Assembly (NCBI RefSeq): GCF_028693505.1
Contig: NZ_JAQUVF010000004.1
Coordinates: 26,775 to 90,774 of the forward strand
From: Oscillibacter sp.
GTDB lineage: Bacteria; Bacillota; Clostridia; Oscillospirales; Oscillospiraceae
Direction: 5' to 3'
Length of the DNA: 64,000 bases
In this document: one piece after another, positions 25,284 to 33,494 of the stretch
How the letters are laid out: each line of letters starts with the position of its first letter
How positions within the stretch are numbered: the first letter of the stretch is position 1
Position numbers and translations under genes: made by a program
Notes under the pieces: generated by a model
Told to the model about the DNA's origin: nothing
What the model saw: only the letters and a program-made list of their open reading frames with translations
Databases searched by the model: none

Positions 25284-26659
25284 AGCAAAAAACGCTCTTT
25301 TACTGCACAGAATGCGGAAATGAGACGCCGAAGTGGGCGGGGAAGTGCCCCGCCTGCGGCGCTTGGAATACCATTGTAGAGCAGCCGGAATCCAAACCCA
25401 TCGCGGTCAAGGGCGGCAGGGGAGCCGTCCGGTCCGCGGGAGCGGTCCGGCGCGCCTGCGCGGTGACGGATTTGCAGACGGATGAAGAAATTCGCTTTCC
25501 CACCGGCATGGGGGAGTTGGACCGGGTCCTTGGCGGCGGCGCGGTGAAAGGCTCGCTGGTGCTGGTGGGCGGCGCGCCCGGCATCGGAAAATCCACGCTG
25601 ATGCTGCAAATTTGCAGTAAGCTGTGCGAATTTTCCAAGGTTTTGTATGTATCCGGCGAGGAGTCGGAGCACCAGCTCAAACTCCGCGCCGGGCGGCTGC
25701 ATGTGGATAGCCCCAGCTTGTTCGTGATTTCGGAAACCGGTCTGGGAGACCTGCTGGAATCCGTTGCGGCGGAGCGTCCGGACGTTTTGATCGTGGACTC
25801 CATCCAGACGCTCTACAATTCCGCGCTGGACTCGCCGGCGGGCAGCGTCAGTCAGGTGAAGGAGTGTACCATGGCCCTGATGCAGCTGGCAAAGGGGCAA
25901 AACATCACCGTGTTCGTCATTGGGCACGTGAATAAGGAAGGCTCCATCGCCGGTCCCAAGGTGCTGGAGCACATGGTGGACTGCGTGCTGTACTTCGAGG
26001 GCGACCAGCACACGTCCTATCGCATCCTCCGGGCAGCCAAAAACCGTTTTGGCGCCACCAACGAGATCGGCGTGTTTGAAATGCGGGACGCGGGGCTTGT
26101 GGAGGTGGAAAATCCGTCGGAGATGCTGCTCTCCGGCCGACCGGAGGACGCGCCGGGCACCTGCGTCACCTGCGTGATGGAAGGCGTGCGGCCGGTGCTG
26201 GCGGAGATTCAGGCGCTGGTGGTCAGCTCTGCCGGTGGAAATCCGCGCCGCACCAGCAACGGCTTTGACTTCAACCGGGCCGCCATGCTGCTGGCAGTGC
26301 TGGAAAAGCGGGGCGGATTGAAAGTGTCCGCCTGCGATGCATACCTGAACATCATCGGAGGACTTTCGCTGGACGAGCCTGCCGCCGACCTTGCGGCGGT
26401 GGTGGCGCTGGCCTCCAGCTATTTGGACCGTCCCGTGCCAAGCGATCTGGTGGCCATCGGGGAAGTGGGGCTGACAGGGGAGCTGCGGACCGTCAATCAG
26501 CTGGACCAGCGCATTTCCGAGGTGCAGCGGCTGGGCTTTCGCAAGTGCGTCATTCCGTTTCACCGCGCGGCGGATGCGCAGGCGTTTCCCGGATTGCAGC
26601 TGCTTCCGGTGCGCAATATCGGTGAGGCGATCCGAGCCGCGCTGCGTCCGTCGGAATAA
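25280..26659 (+). CDS. radA: DNA repair protein RadA
   Basis: This 459-residue RecA-like branch-migration helicase acts in recombinational repair. A C4 zinc finger (Cys9, Cys12, Cys23, Cys26) opens the protein. Walker A GAPGIGKST lies near 97-105, Walker B LIVDSIQTL near 172, and the diagnostic KNRFG motif near 254-258. The C-terminal half has the Lon-protease-like domain (GEVGLTGELR). The ATG at 25280 overlaps the cwlD stop; the longer frame from 25157 would lie within cwlD and precede the zinc finger by 41 unrelated residues. Length is normal. Confidence 0.96.
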   Translation: MKQKTLFYCTECGNETPKWAGKCPACGAWNTIVEQPESKPIAVKGGRGAVRSAGAVRRACAVTDLQTDEEIRFPTGMGELDRVLGGGAVKGSLVLVGGAPGIGKSTLMLQICSKLCEFSKVLYVSGEESEHQLKLRAGRLHVDSPSLFVISETGLGDLLESVAAERPDVLIVDSIQTLYNSALDSPAGSVSQVKECTMALMQLAKGQNITVFVIGHVNKEGSIAGPKVLEHMVDCVLYFEGDQHTSYRILRAAKNRFGATNEIGVFEMRDAGLVEVENPSEMLLSGRPEDAPGTCVTCVMEGVRPVLAEIQALVVSSAGGNPRRTSNGFDFNRAAMLLAVLEKRGGLKVSACDAYLNIIGGLSLDEPAADLAAVVALASSYLDRPVPSDLVAIGEVGLTGELRTVNQLDQRISEVQRLGFRKCVIPFHRAADAQAFPGLQLLPVRNIGEAIRAALRPSE

Positions 26660-26771
26660 AATGGACGCAGGCGCCGCCAAGAGACGGCACACCGGCAGCC
26701 GCCGCGCTGTCCAGCGTGCACACGCCGTCACACTGGTAGATACAACCGCTGGTACAGGGAATCAAACTCAT
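26550..26771 (-). CDS. Small cysteine-rich protein overlapping the 3' end of radA
   Basis: The minus-strand frame of 73 codons begins MSLIPCTSGCIYQCDGVCTLD and continues GGACVHFI. The four-plus cysteine pattern C-x3-C-x3-C-x3-C ... C-V-H-F is that of a family of ~40-60-residue clostridial proteins with a C-terminal Cys-x-Tyr/His-Phe, often mislabelled as hydroxymyristoyl-ACP dehydratase. Only about the first 41 residues fit the family; the rest runs antisense into the radA coding end. The metal-binding role is inferred from the cysteines. Confidence 0.5.
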   Translation of the reverse strand: MSLIPCTSGCIYQCDGVCTLDSAAAAGVPSLGGACVHFIPTDAARLGSPHRYCAPEAAAIRETPAHPPRGETE

Positions 26772-26869
26772 TCGTCATCATCCGTTCTTTTTGTGATGGC
26801 ATTAGCTTGACCGGAAGTACCGCGTTTTATGAATCCATACAGAGAGAGGAGGGTTTGGAACCAGACACC

Positions 26870-26901
26870 AAATTGAACAAAATAAAAATTTTGTTCAATT
26901 T
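26870..26901. repeat. Perfect 14-bp inverted repeat upstream of the Xer-like gene
   Basis: AAATTGAACAAAAT (26870-26883) and ATTTTGTTCAATTT (26888-26901) are perfectly complementary around AAAA. The next bases are AGGGGAG, not a T run, so an operator or a bidirectional structure is more likely than a terminator. It lies about 120 bases before the recombinase start and is much more AT-rich than its surroundings. Confidence 0.7.
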
Positions 26902-27020
26902 AGGGGAGAGCAATTTGCCCTTTTCCCCGGGAAAGTCCTTTTTCAAGCCCTCATTGGCTACGCGGCTATCCCGGTGATTTTGGACAATCTGTGCTTTCCG
27001 AATGGTTCCCACCAAATCAT

Positions 27021-28028
27021 ATGATCGATTACCGCACCGAAGCGCCGCCGATTTTGCGGGATTTTTTATCCTATCACGAAACCATCAAGGCGCACTCCCG
27101 GCGCACTGTGGACGAATATTTCTTGGACCTGCGCAATTTTTTTCGCTATCTCACGCAGCTGCGCGACCCGTCGCTTGCCGGCAAAGCGCTGGACGAAATC
27201 GACATCTCGGGCGTGGATCTGGAGTTTGTCGGCTCCGTGACGCTGACGGACATTTACGGCTATATGACCTATTTAAGCCGCGACCGCGTCCAGCACCTCA
27301 ACAGCCCCCAATCCGATTACGGACTCTCCGCCGCGTCCCGCGCTCGGAAAATCGCCACCATCCGCTCGTTTTACGGGTACCTGACCAATAAGGCCCACCT
27401 ACTTCGTGAAAATCCTGTCAAAGATATGGATTCGCCCAAGCTGCGTAAAACGCTGCCAAAATACCTGACGCTGGACGAGAGCTTGCAGCTGCTGGACGCT
27501 GTGGACGGGAAAAATCAGGAGCGGGACTACTGTATTTTGACGCTGTTTCTCAACTGCGGCCTGCGGATTTCGGAGCTGGTGGGCCTCAATCGCCGGGATA
27601 TCCAGGAGGATGCGCTTCGGATCCTCGGCAAAGGCAACAAGGTCCGCATCATCTACCTCAACGACGCCTGTCAGGCGTCCATCAACCGCTATCTCGCCGT
27701 GCGGCGGCCCATCACCGGCCGGGACGCCGACGCGCTGTTTCTCTCCTCGCAAAATGAGCGTGTCAGCCGGTCCACCGTTCACGCCATGGTGAAAAAGCGG
27801 CTTTCGGAGGCCGGCATCGACTCCCGGGAGTACTCCTCCCACAAGCTGCGCCATACCGCCGCCACGCTGATGCTGCAAAACGGCGTGGACGTGCGGGCCG
27901 TGCAGGAGGTTCTGGGCCACGATCATCTCAACACCACGGAAATCTACACCCATATTGACAACGAGGCCCTCCGGGTTGCTGCAAAGGCAAATCCCTTGTC
28001 ACATGTTAAGAAATCAAAGAAAACTTGA
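27021..28028 (+). CDS. Xer-like tyrosine recombinase
   Basis: This 335-residue protein is a tyrosine recombinase, most likely the chromosomal Xer enzyme that resolves dimers. A SAM-like N-terminal core-binding domain (FLSYHETIKAHSRRTVDEYFLDLRNF) covers ~8-120. The catalytic residues are visible: Arg in NCGLRISELVGL near 180, Lys in GKGNKVRII, HKLRH near 274, the second His in LGHDHL, and Tyr in TTEIYTHI near 311. The ATG at 27021 is chosen because it starts at the usual distance from the core domain; a GTG at 26991 would add ten residues and neither has a clear ribosome site. A mobile-element origin is not excluded. Confidence 0.85.
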   Translation: MIDYRTEAPPILRDFLSYHETIKAHSRRTVDEYFLDLRNFFRYLTQLRDPSLAGKALDEIDISGVDLEFVGSVTLTDIYGYMTYLSRDRVQHLNSPQSDYGLSAASRARKIATIRSFYGYLTNKAHLLRENPVKDMDSPKLRKTLPKYLTLDESLQLLDAVDGKNQERDYCILTLFLNCGLRISELVGLNRRDIQEDALRILGKGNKVRIIYLNDACQASINRYLAVRRPITGRDADALFLSSQNERVSRSTVHAMVKKRLSEAGIDSREYSSHKLRHTAATLMLQNGVDVRAVQEVLGHDHLNTTEIYTHIDNEALRVAAKANPLSHVKKSKKT

Positions 28029-28040
28029 TATAGAAGCTGA

Positions 28041-28071
28041 AAGGCGTCATCGTTTGGAACGATGACGCCTT
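28041..28071 (+). terminator. Terminator after the Xer-like gene
   Basis: The arms AAGGCGTCATCGTT (28041-28054) and AACGATGACGCCTT (28058-28071) form a perfect 14-bp stem with a three-base loop, followed by TCTCTT. It lies 13 bases after the stop codon and also ahead of the convergent small membrane protein gene. Confidence 0.85.
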
Positions 28072-28109
28072 CTCTTAAACATATATATTCTTCGCAGCAA
28101 CGTGGAAAT

Positions 28110-28493
28110 TTACTGCATCTGCTTCTGGAGACGCTTGCCAAATGCCCAGCACAGGATGGTGGTGTAGGCTGGAACAAACAGTAAAAATAGCAAAATTTGA
28201 TTTACGGTAAACGCAGCCTCGAAAAAATTTTCTCCGTACTCAGCGGCATAGCGGAGCAGTAAGCCGAAACACGATGACAACAGCACGATTCCATAAACAA
28301 AAAGCATGGTCTTTTTGCGTGTGGAAGCGCCATGGACCCTGCAAAGCAAATAGGCAACAAGTCCATAGCGCACACAGGCAGAAAGGACTCCGCTGATGCC
28401 TCTATGCAACGGGAGTGGATATCCCATATAACCGATTCCTATTAAAAATACCGTTTCCACAAAAATACACAACAAAAATGTTCTGGATTTCAT
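28110..28493 (-). CDS. Small membrane protein of unknown function
   Basis: This 127-residue protein has four hydrophobic segments (from TFLLCIFVETVFLIGIGYMG to LLFLLFVPAYTTILCWAFG) and a short basic C-terminus. I recognise no family. The ATG at 28493 has a ggaggcggtcag site; the upstream start at 28517 would add eight Gly-rich residues. It follows dnaE on the same strand after about 60 bases and could be the last gene of that transcript. Confidence 0.6.
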   Translation of the reverse strand: MKSRTFLLCIFVETVFLIGIGYMGYPLPLHRGISGVLSACVRYGLVAYLLCRVHGASTRKKTMLFVYGIVLLSSCFGLLLRYAAEYGENFFEAAFTVNQILLFLLFVPAYTTILCWAFGKRLQKQMQ

Positions 28494-28553
28494 CTGACCG
28501 CCTCCCAGTCCCAGCAAATTTCAATATGGCGGCGCCATTGCGGCAGGCTCGCT

Positions 28554-31500
28554 TCATCGCACCACAACATTTTCCTCGCCCAGCGTTTGCTTAGCCTCCT
28601 CCAAAAGAGCCGGATGGAGCAGCGCCCGGGTGAGAAACACCTTCCGAGTATCCGCCATGACCAGCTTGACCTGGGCGGTACCGGGGAACATCTGAAAGAC
28701 CAACTTCATGTGCCGCACCGACGGATGGTCCAGCCCCGGAAATTTCAAAAACAGCGTAGCGCTCTCCTCCGGCGGTTTGTCGGATGGCGCCGCGGCGGGC
28801 AGACCGGCATCCACGCCGGAAAGCGGATACGCGGAGTCGCACAGAATCTGGGGTGCCTTCTCGTCCCGGACGGAAAGCTTCCCCTGCACAACCACCGCCT
28901 GATTTTCCCGCAGATAAGCTCCACAGGTATCCAGCACCCGGGAAAAACACAAAAGCTCCATGGAAGCGGAATCGTCCTCCACCGTCACATAGGCCATCAG
29001 CGTGTTGTTCTTGGTGGTTTTCGTCTTGCTGGAGGTCACCACGCCGCAGATGGTCACCCGCTGGTTGTCTGCAAAACGCACCGGTCCCCCCTCTTGGGAA
29101 AAATCCTCCAAAATGGAACCGATGGTCGGCGCTTTGAGCTTGCGCACCTGCTCCCGATAAGCGTCCATCGGATGGCCGGAGAGATACAGCCCCGTGGTCT
29201 CTTTCTCCATGGTCATCAGTTCCTGAGGGGCGAACTCAGGAATATCTGGCAGCGGTATTTCCTTTACAGCTCTTGACCCACCGCCGCTGTCCGCCGCCAT
29301 GGAGAAGAAGTCCATCTGCCCCTCCAGATTCTTTCGCTGCTGGTCGGCAACGGAGTCCATCACCTTCTCATAGACCTGCATGAGCTGGGACCTGCGGGCG
29401 CCCAGCGCGTCAAACGCCCCGGCGCGGATCAGATTTTCCACGGCCCGCTTGTTCATATCGCTGCCGTTCATCCGCTGGCAGAAATCCGTCAGGGACGTGA
29501 AGGGCGCGTTTTCCCGCTCACGCATGGCGGCGAGGATAAAGACCCGGCCGATATTTTTGATGGCCACCAGTCCGAAACGAATGCCCCCCTCCTCCACAGT
29601 AAAGCAGTCGGAGGAGCGGTTGATGTCCGGCGGCAGCAGCGCGATGCCGCAGTCCCGGCACTCCGTGATGTACCCCGCGATCTTGTCGGAGTTGTCCAGC
29701 ACGCTTGTCAGCAGCGCCGCCATATATTCCCGGGGAAAGTGGCACTTGAAATAAGCCGTCTGATAGGCCACCACCGCATAGGAAACGGCGTGAGCCTTGT
29801 TGAAGGCATAGTTGGCAAAATCATAGATTTCCTGATAAATGGCCTCTGCGGTTTCCTCTGGAATTCCTTTTGCCATGCAGCCTGTAATGTTTCTTTCCTT
29901 GTCACCACGAATAAAGGCTTCCTTCTCCTTTTGAATCTGAGATGCCTTCTTTTTGGAGATGGCGCGGCGCACCATATCCGCCTGTCCCAGCGAGTAGCCC
30001 GCCAGCTGCTGGAAAATCTGGATAACCTGCTCCTGGTAGACGATGCACCCGTAAGTGACGGAGAGGATAGCTTCCAGCGCCGGGTGCTTATAGCGGATGA
30101 GGGCGGGCTTCTGCTTGCAGGCAATGAAACGCGGAATGGAATCCATGGGGCCGGGCCGGTAGAGCGCGATGATGGCGGTGATATCCTCAATGTTCTGGGG
30201 CTTCAAGCCCACGCACACGCCGGTCATGCCGGTGGATTCCATCTGGAACACGCCGGCGGTCTGCCCCCGGGAGATCATCTCGAAGGTCTCTTTGTCGTCT
30301 TCGGGAATCTGCGCGAGACGGAACTCCGGCAGGTGGACTTGCAGCATCTTCACAGCGTCATCCAGCACCGTCAGGTTCCGCAGGCCCAGAAAGTCCATTT
30401 TTAAAAGGCCCAGTTCCTCCAGCGTGGTCATCACATACTGGCAGACCACGGACTCATCGTTTTTGGCAAGGGGCACGTACTCGTAGACGGGCCGTTTGGT
30501 GATGACCACGCCGGCGGCGTGGGTGGAGGCATGGCGTGGCATCCCCTCCAGCGCCCGGGCGGTGTCGATCAGCGCGCGGATCCGCTCGTCGCCCTCGTAG
30601 AGCTCACTGAGGGGTTTACTCAGCCGCAGGGCGTCGCTCAGCGTGATATGGAGGGTGGTTGGCACCTGCTTTGCGATCTGATCCACCTCGGCGTAGGGGA
30701 TGTTCATGACCCGGCCCACGTCCCGGATGACACCCCGGGCCGCCATGGTGCCGAAGGTGACGATCTGGGCCACGTGGTCGTCGCCGTACTTCCGGCGCAC
30801 ATAGTCCACCACTTCTCCCCGGCGGGTGTCGCCAAAGTCCATGTCGATATCCGGCATGCTGACCCGTTCCGGGTTCAAAAAGCGCTCAAAATACAACTGG
30901 TACTGCATGGGGTCGATGTCCGTGATGCCAAGGCAGTAGCTCACCATGGACCCCGCCGCGCTGCCGCGGCCCGGCCCCACCGGGATGTCCGCGCTTCTGG
31001 CATAGCGGACGAAGTCTGAAACAATGAGAAAATAGTCCGTAAAGCCCATTTTCTCGATCATATCCTGCTCGTAGGTCAGCTGGGCGCAATATTGCTCATC
31101 GTCTCCGTAACGCGAGCGATAGCCCTCGTCACAGAGCTTTTTCAGGTAGGAAAAGCTGTCATACCCCGGCGGGAGCTGAAATTCCGGCAGGTGGTACTTG
31201 CCAAAAGTGAATTCCAGATTGCACATTTGCGCAATTTTCCCCGTGTTCTCCACCGCGCCCTCATACCCGGAAAACAGCGCCGCCATTTCCGCCTCGCTGC
31301 GCAGGTAAAAATTCCGAGGCTCGTAGCGCATCCGGTTTTCATCGTCCAGCGTCTTTCCGGTTTGGATGCACAGCAGCACATCGTGGGCCTGCGCATCCTC
31401 CTTGCGGAGATAGTGGGCGTCGTTGCTGCACACCATGGGCAGTCCCGTCTCCTGATGGAGCCGTAAAATTCCCTGATTCACCACGGCCTGCTCCCGGATG

Positions 31501-32039
31501 CCGTGGTCCTGCAGCTCCAGATAAAAGCGGTCGGAGCCGAAAATCCCGCTCATTTCCAGGGCGTAGGCCTTCGCGTTTTCATACTCTCCGTTGCGCAGCA
31601 GCCTTGGAATTTCCCCGGCAAGGCACGCCGAGAGGGCGATCAGTCCCGCGCTGTGCTCTTTCAAAAGGGCAAGATCGATGCGGGGCTTCACGTAAAACCC
31701 CTCCGTCCACGCCATGGAGACCATGTAGGAGAGGTTCCGATACCCCTCCTCATTCTCGCAAAGCAGCACCAGATGGCGGCTCTCCGCGTCAAATTCGTGG
31801 ACCTTGTCAAATCGGGAGCGGCCCCTTGGCGTTACGTAAACCTCGCAGCCGATGATGGGCTTGACGCCCTCCGCCTTGCAGGCGCGGTAGAAGTCAATGA
31901 CGCCGTACATGACGCCGTGGTCCGTGACGGCGCAGGCGGTCTGCCCCATGGCCTTCACAATGCCGGGCAGGTCCTTGATGCGGCAAGCGCCGTCCAGCAG
32001 GCTGAATTCGGTATGGACATGAAGGTGGACAAAGGACAT
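28554..32039 (-). CDS. dnaE: DNA polymerase III alpha subunit, DnaE type
   Basis: This 1161-residue polymerase has the N-terminal PHP domain (FVHLHVHTEFSLLDG), the palm with the catalytic Asp pair in MPDIDMDFGDTRRGEV near 395-405, a GPGRGSAAGS motif, a helix-hairpin-helix region, and an OB domain (VTICGVVTSSKTK) near 990. In Bacillota with PolC, DnaE extends primers, mainly on the lagging strand, before handing over to PolC; polC is present at 50049-54035. The C-terminal tau-binding region seems short. It is at the downstream end of the hprK-whiA gene series. Confidence 0.97.
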   Translation of the reverse strand: MSFVHLHVHTEFSLLDGACRIKDLPGIVKAMGQTACAVTDHGVMYGVIDFYRACKAEGVKPIIGCEVYVTPRGRSRFDKVHEFDAESRHLVLLCENEEGYRNLSYMVSMAWTEGFYVKPRIDLALLKEHSAGLIALSACLAGEIPRLLRNGEYENAKAYALEMSGIFGSDRFYLELQDHGIREQAVVNQGILRLHQETGLPMVCSNDAHYLRKEDAQAHDVLLCIQTGKTLDDENRMRYEPRNFYLRSEAEMAALFSGYEGAVENTGKIAQMCNLEFTFGKYHLPEFQLPPGYDSFSYLKKLCDEGYRSRYGDDEQYCAQLTYEQDMIEKMGFTDYFLIVSDFVRYARSADIPVGPGRGSAAGSMVSYCLGITDIDPMQYQLYFERFLNPERVSMPDIDMDFGDTRRGEVVDYVRRKYGDDHVAQIVTFGTMAARGVIRDVGRVMNIPYAEVDQIAKQVPTTLHITLSDALRLSKPLSELYEGDERIRALIDTARALEGMPRHASTHAAGVVITKRPVYEYVPLAKNDESVVCQYVMTTLEELGLLKMDFLGLRNLTVLDDAVKMLQVHLPEFRLAQIPEDDKETFEMISRGQTAGVFQMESTGMTGVCVGLKPQNIEDITAIIALYRPGPMDSIPRFIACKQKPALIRYKHPALEAILSVTYGCIVYQEQVIQIFQQLAGYSLGQADMVRRAISKKKASQIQKEKEAFIRGDKERNITGCMAKGIPEETAEAIYQEIYDFANYAFNKAHAVSYAVVAYQTAYFKCHFPREYMAALLTSVLDNSDKIAGYITECRDCGIALLPPDINRSSDCFTVEEGGIRFGLVAIKNIGRVFILAAMRERENAPFTSLTDFCQRMNGSDMNKRAVENLIRAGAFDALGARRSQLMQVYEKVMDSVADQQRKNLEGQMDFFSMAADSGGGSRAVKEIPLPDIPEFAPQELMTMEKETTGLYLSGHPMDAYREQVRKLKAPTIGSILEDFSQEGGPVRFADNQRVTICGVVTSSKTKTTKNNTLMAYVTVEDDSASMELLCFSRVLDTCGAYLRENQAVVVQGKLSVRDEKAPQILCDSAYPLSGVDAGLPAAAPSDKPPEESATLFLKFPGLDHPSVRHMKLVFQMFPGTAQVKLVMADTRKVFLTRALLHPALLEEAKQTLGEENVVVR

Positions 32040-32049
32040 ATGGCCGCTC

Positions 32050-32526
32050 CTATTCTCTCAGTAAATTTTCTTCCACAAACTTAAGCGTCTCTTCCTGCTC
32101 CCGGTGAGCAAACAACGGGGCAAAGCGGGTCCAGAGAAGCCAGCCCCCGCCGCCCCAAAGCGGGACCATCACGCAGGCCGCCGCCACCGCAAAGGGATCG
32201 CCGCCACTCACAGCCAGTATCATGCAAAAAACTGCCAGCATCACACCCAGCAGCGCGTTTTTCATGCCCTTTGGCGGCAGGAAACCGCCGGAGACATAGC
32301 AGCCGCCCTCCGCAGGGACGATCTGCCCCACAAAGGGCAGCAAAGGCCGCACCTGCCACATGCCGCCGGTTTTTATCACATAAAACCGCCCGTCCGGCAG
32401 CAGCTTTGCAAAGACCTGATGCTCTTCATAGGCCCAGCCGCTTTTCATGGGTCTTGCCCGCACCAGTAGCCTCGCGCGGAGCTGCTCCGGCGTCAGGGCG
32501 CTGTAAAATTCATAGCGCCGCGCCAT
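32050..32526 (-). CDS. Hypothetical membrane protein upstream of dnaE
   Basis: This 158-residue protein begins with a polar ~85-residue part (RRYEFYSALTPEQLRARL, HQVFAKLLPDGRFYVIKTGG), followed by two close membrane segments (~95-130) and a short acidic tail. I do not recognise the family. The ATG at 32526 follows ggaggtgcggcgg and is better placed than the GTG at 32535. It sits 10 bases before dnaE and shares its orientation. Confidence 0.6.
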   Translation of the reverse strand: MARRYEFYSALTPEQLRARLLVRARPMKSGWAYEEHQVFAKLLPDGRFYVIKTGGMWQVRPLLPFVGQIVPAEGGCYVSGGFLPPKGMKNALLGVMLAVFCMILAVSGGDPFAVAAACVMVPLWGGGGWLLWTRFAPLFAHREQEETLKFVEENLLRE

Positions 32527-32548
32527 CCGCCGCACCTCCCTGCGTCTC

Positions 32549-32992
32549 TCAGCGCAGCTCTTTTAAAATCTCTTCCACGATCTCCACCGCGGTGACGATC
32601 ATGATGTCGCAGTGCCCGGTAAGCCCCATGTGGGCCGCAGCGGGCGTCATGGCTTCGTTCGGTTCCAGTCGGCTTTTGAGCAGGTCCTGACAGCGCAGCG
32701 CGCCGAATTTCCCGGAAAAGCGGTTTTGCAGGTCCTTTCCCAGCGCCACCGTCCGCTTTTTGCTGCCCACGGGATCGGCGGTATCCACCGGGGTCAGCAG
32801 CCCCAGCGTCATGACGGCGCCCACCACGGCGCCGCAAAGCTCCCCGGTCCCGGCGCCGGCTCCAAAGCCGCCCGCTATGTTAAAGCTCTCCTGCTCACCC
32901 AGTCCCGTCAGGTCCGAAAACGCCGCCACCACGCTCTGGCAGCAGTTAAATCCTCTTTTATGGTAGGCACTGGCCCGTTCAAAATGATTCAC
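32549..32992 (-). CDS. C-GCAxxG-C-C family protein, copy 1
   Basis: This 147-residue protein has the defining pattern: Cys in FNCCQSVVAAF near 16-17, ELCGAVVGAVMTLG with the family G-C-A-x-x-G variant, a Cys near the middle (LRCQDLL) and one near the C-terminus (GHCDIMI). The family is thought to be redox active or metal binding, but no reaction is known. The GTG start at 32992 behind caggagcaacgattt is taken because the protein then begins at the normal FERASAYHKRGFN start; no ATG fits. The similar copy lies 49 bases upstream on the same strand. Confidence 0.85.
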   Translation of the reverse strand: MNHFERASAYHKRGFNCCQSVVAAFSDLTGLGEQESFNIAGGFGAGAGTGELCGAVVGAVMTLGLLTPVDTADPVGSKKRTVALGKDLQNRFSGKFGALRCQDLLKSRLEPNEAMTPAAAHMGLTGHCDIMIVTAVEIVEEILKELR

Positions 32993-33041
32993 AAATCGTT
33001 GCTCCTGTCTTATTAGAATTGTACTTTTTTCCGCCGTGCAG

Positions 33042-33494
33042 TCAGGGACAAAGTCCCTCCTCCGACAAAAACTCTTCCAGAATGCGCACCGCCTCCACAA
33101 TGAATACGGCGCAGATGCGGCGGCTGCCCAGCGCCTGTGCCATTTCGCGATCCGCCACGGACGGCTCCGTGGCCAAAAGCGCCCCGCAGCGGGTGCAGCC
33201 AAACCGCGAGACAAAGCGGCGGCGCAGTTCCGCCGCCTTGTCGTATACCCTCCGCTTAGCGGCAAGGTCATTTTCTCCGGTGTGAGGAACCAGCATCCCC
33301 AGCACCAAAAGCGCGCCGCTGAGCGCGCCGCACAGCTCTTCCTGCGTACCGCCGACGCCGCCGCCAAGACCCCCGGCAATGGAGAGCGCGGTCTCCTCCG
33401 GAACGCCGGTGAGATCGCCGAAGGCGGCCAGGACGCATTGGGCGCAGTTGAAATCCCGCTTTCGATACGCATCCGCCCGTTCCCGGCGCGTCAT
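33042..33494 (-). CDS. C-GCAxxG-C-C family protein, copy 2
   Basis: This 150-residue protein shares the layout of its downstream neighbour: RADAYRKRDFNCAQCVLAAFGDLTG, EELCGALSGALLVLG, GCTRCGALL and a C-terminal ICAVFIVEAVRILEEFL. The family cysteines are therefore all kept, while overall identity with copy 1 is moderate, pointing to an old tandem duplication. The ATG at 33494 overlaps the whiA stop (33491-33493), indicating coupled translation; a GTG at 33500 is an alternative. Function unknown. Confidence 0.85.
   Translation of the reverse strand: MTRRERADAYRKRDFNCAQCVLAAFGDLTGVPEETALSIAGGLGGGVGGTQEELCGALSGALLVLGMLVPHTGENDLAAKRRVYDKAAELRRRFVSRFGCTRCGALLATEPSVADREMAQALGSRRICAVFIVEAVRILEEFLSEEGLCP

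Noticed and set aside
25211..26731. Minus-strand frame of 506 codons opposite radA
   Set aside because: It is antisense to a well-conserved gene and has a His/Gln/Arg-rich shadow composition.
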